Below, piece after piece: positions 17,650 through 17,736 of a stretch of 17,736 nucleotides of DNA. Every line of letters begins with the position of its first letter. Position 1 is the first letter of the stretch. The notes beneath the pieces were generated by a model. That model did not search any database and had not been told where the DNA came from. It was given only the letters and a program-made list of their open reading frames with translations. The DNA comes from Zygnema cylindricum (taxonomy: Eukaryota > Streptophyta > Zygnematophyceae > Zygnematales > Zygnemataceae): positions 1 through 17,736 of the forward strand of contig JBBHKE010000780.1 of the NCBI GenBank assembly GCA_037447655.1. The letters are read 5' to 3'. The translations under genes and the position numbers were made by a program.

Positions 17650-17736
17650 TGGCTTCCGCCAATCCACCTCCAATAACTAAGCGTTTAAAAACTATGGCAG
17701 TATACATATAAATGTATTAATATATATATATTATAT
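17650..17736 (+). other. Flank after the LTR: 20-codon ORF start and an AT repeat
   Basis: Immediately after the LTR comes TGGCTTCCGCC. An ATG at 17649-17651 opens a 20-codon frame (MASANPPPITKRL...) that reaches TAA after a GCAGTATAC, which could also be a splice donor. It might be the leader of an adjacent element, a first exon, or chance. The window ends in an AT-rich repeat. Confidence 0.25.

Noticed and set aside
1-17736. tRNA or rRNA genes
   Set aside because: No cloverleaf-like or rRNA sequence was recognised by eye on either strand; a dedicated scan was not possible.

Overview
The window is eukaryotic nuclear DNA: AT-rich, with spliceosomal introns, microsatellites and a Ty1/copia retrotransposon. 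Its genes are plant-type leucine-rich-repeat receptor-like kinases (LRR-RLKs): signal peptide, Cys-pair N-cap, GxIP-type LRRs, one membrane helix and a cytoplasmic Ser/Thr kinase. That architecture points to a streptophyte (land plant or charophyte alga). I cannot name a species.

Layout. Minus strand, 3283 to beyond base 1: gene A, the only apparently intact LRR-RLK. Exon 1 is 3283-564, intron 563-124, and exon 2 runs off the window. About 3300-3932: a huge GA/GGGGGA tract, including 400 uninterrupted purines, directly upstream of the gene A start. Minus strand about 5800-4194: pseudogene B, an LRR-RLK exon 1 lacking its 5' third and its kinase exon, followed by an intron remnant. 5801-7380: no credible gene; short tandem duplications, a T-rich hairpin-ended block, a fold-back repeat, and a duplicated ~105-nt block carrying a bZIP-like motif. 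7383-7690: fragment D, a broken signal-peptide region. Plus strand 7738-12348: pseudogene C, a nearly full-length LRR-RLK (two exons, 1077-nt intron) with about eight lesions. 12349-13240: nothing recognisable. 13241-14345: another upstream block and a 5' fragment (E). 14420-14628: a 12-nt minisatellite and a 25-nt A run. 14750-17649: a 5'-truncated, decayed copia element with polypurine tract and one LTR. The last 87 bases are flank of unknown nature.

How it fits together. A, B, C, D and E are pieces of one LRR-RLK family. A and C keep an intron at the same place and phase, in the glycine-rich loop (VY-R/K | A). A, B and C share an unusual NPLxTTLNP LRR. B and C are inverted paralogues whose homology crosses the splice donor into the intron. 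The picture is a receptor-kinase cluster growing and decaying by duplication, inversion and truncation, with low-complexity tracts near its breakpoints. Only gene A looks able to make a receptor. I found no convincing undescribed biochemical system; the notable features are the cluster's architecture and the purine tract.
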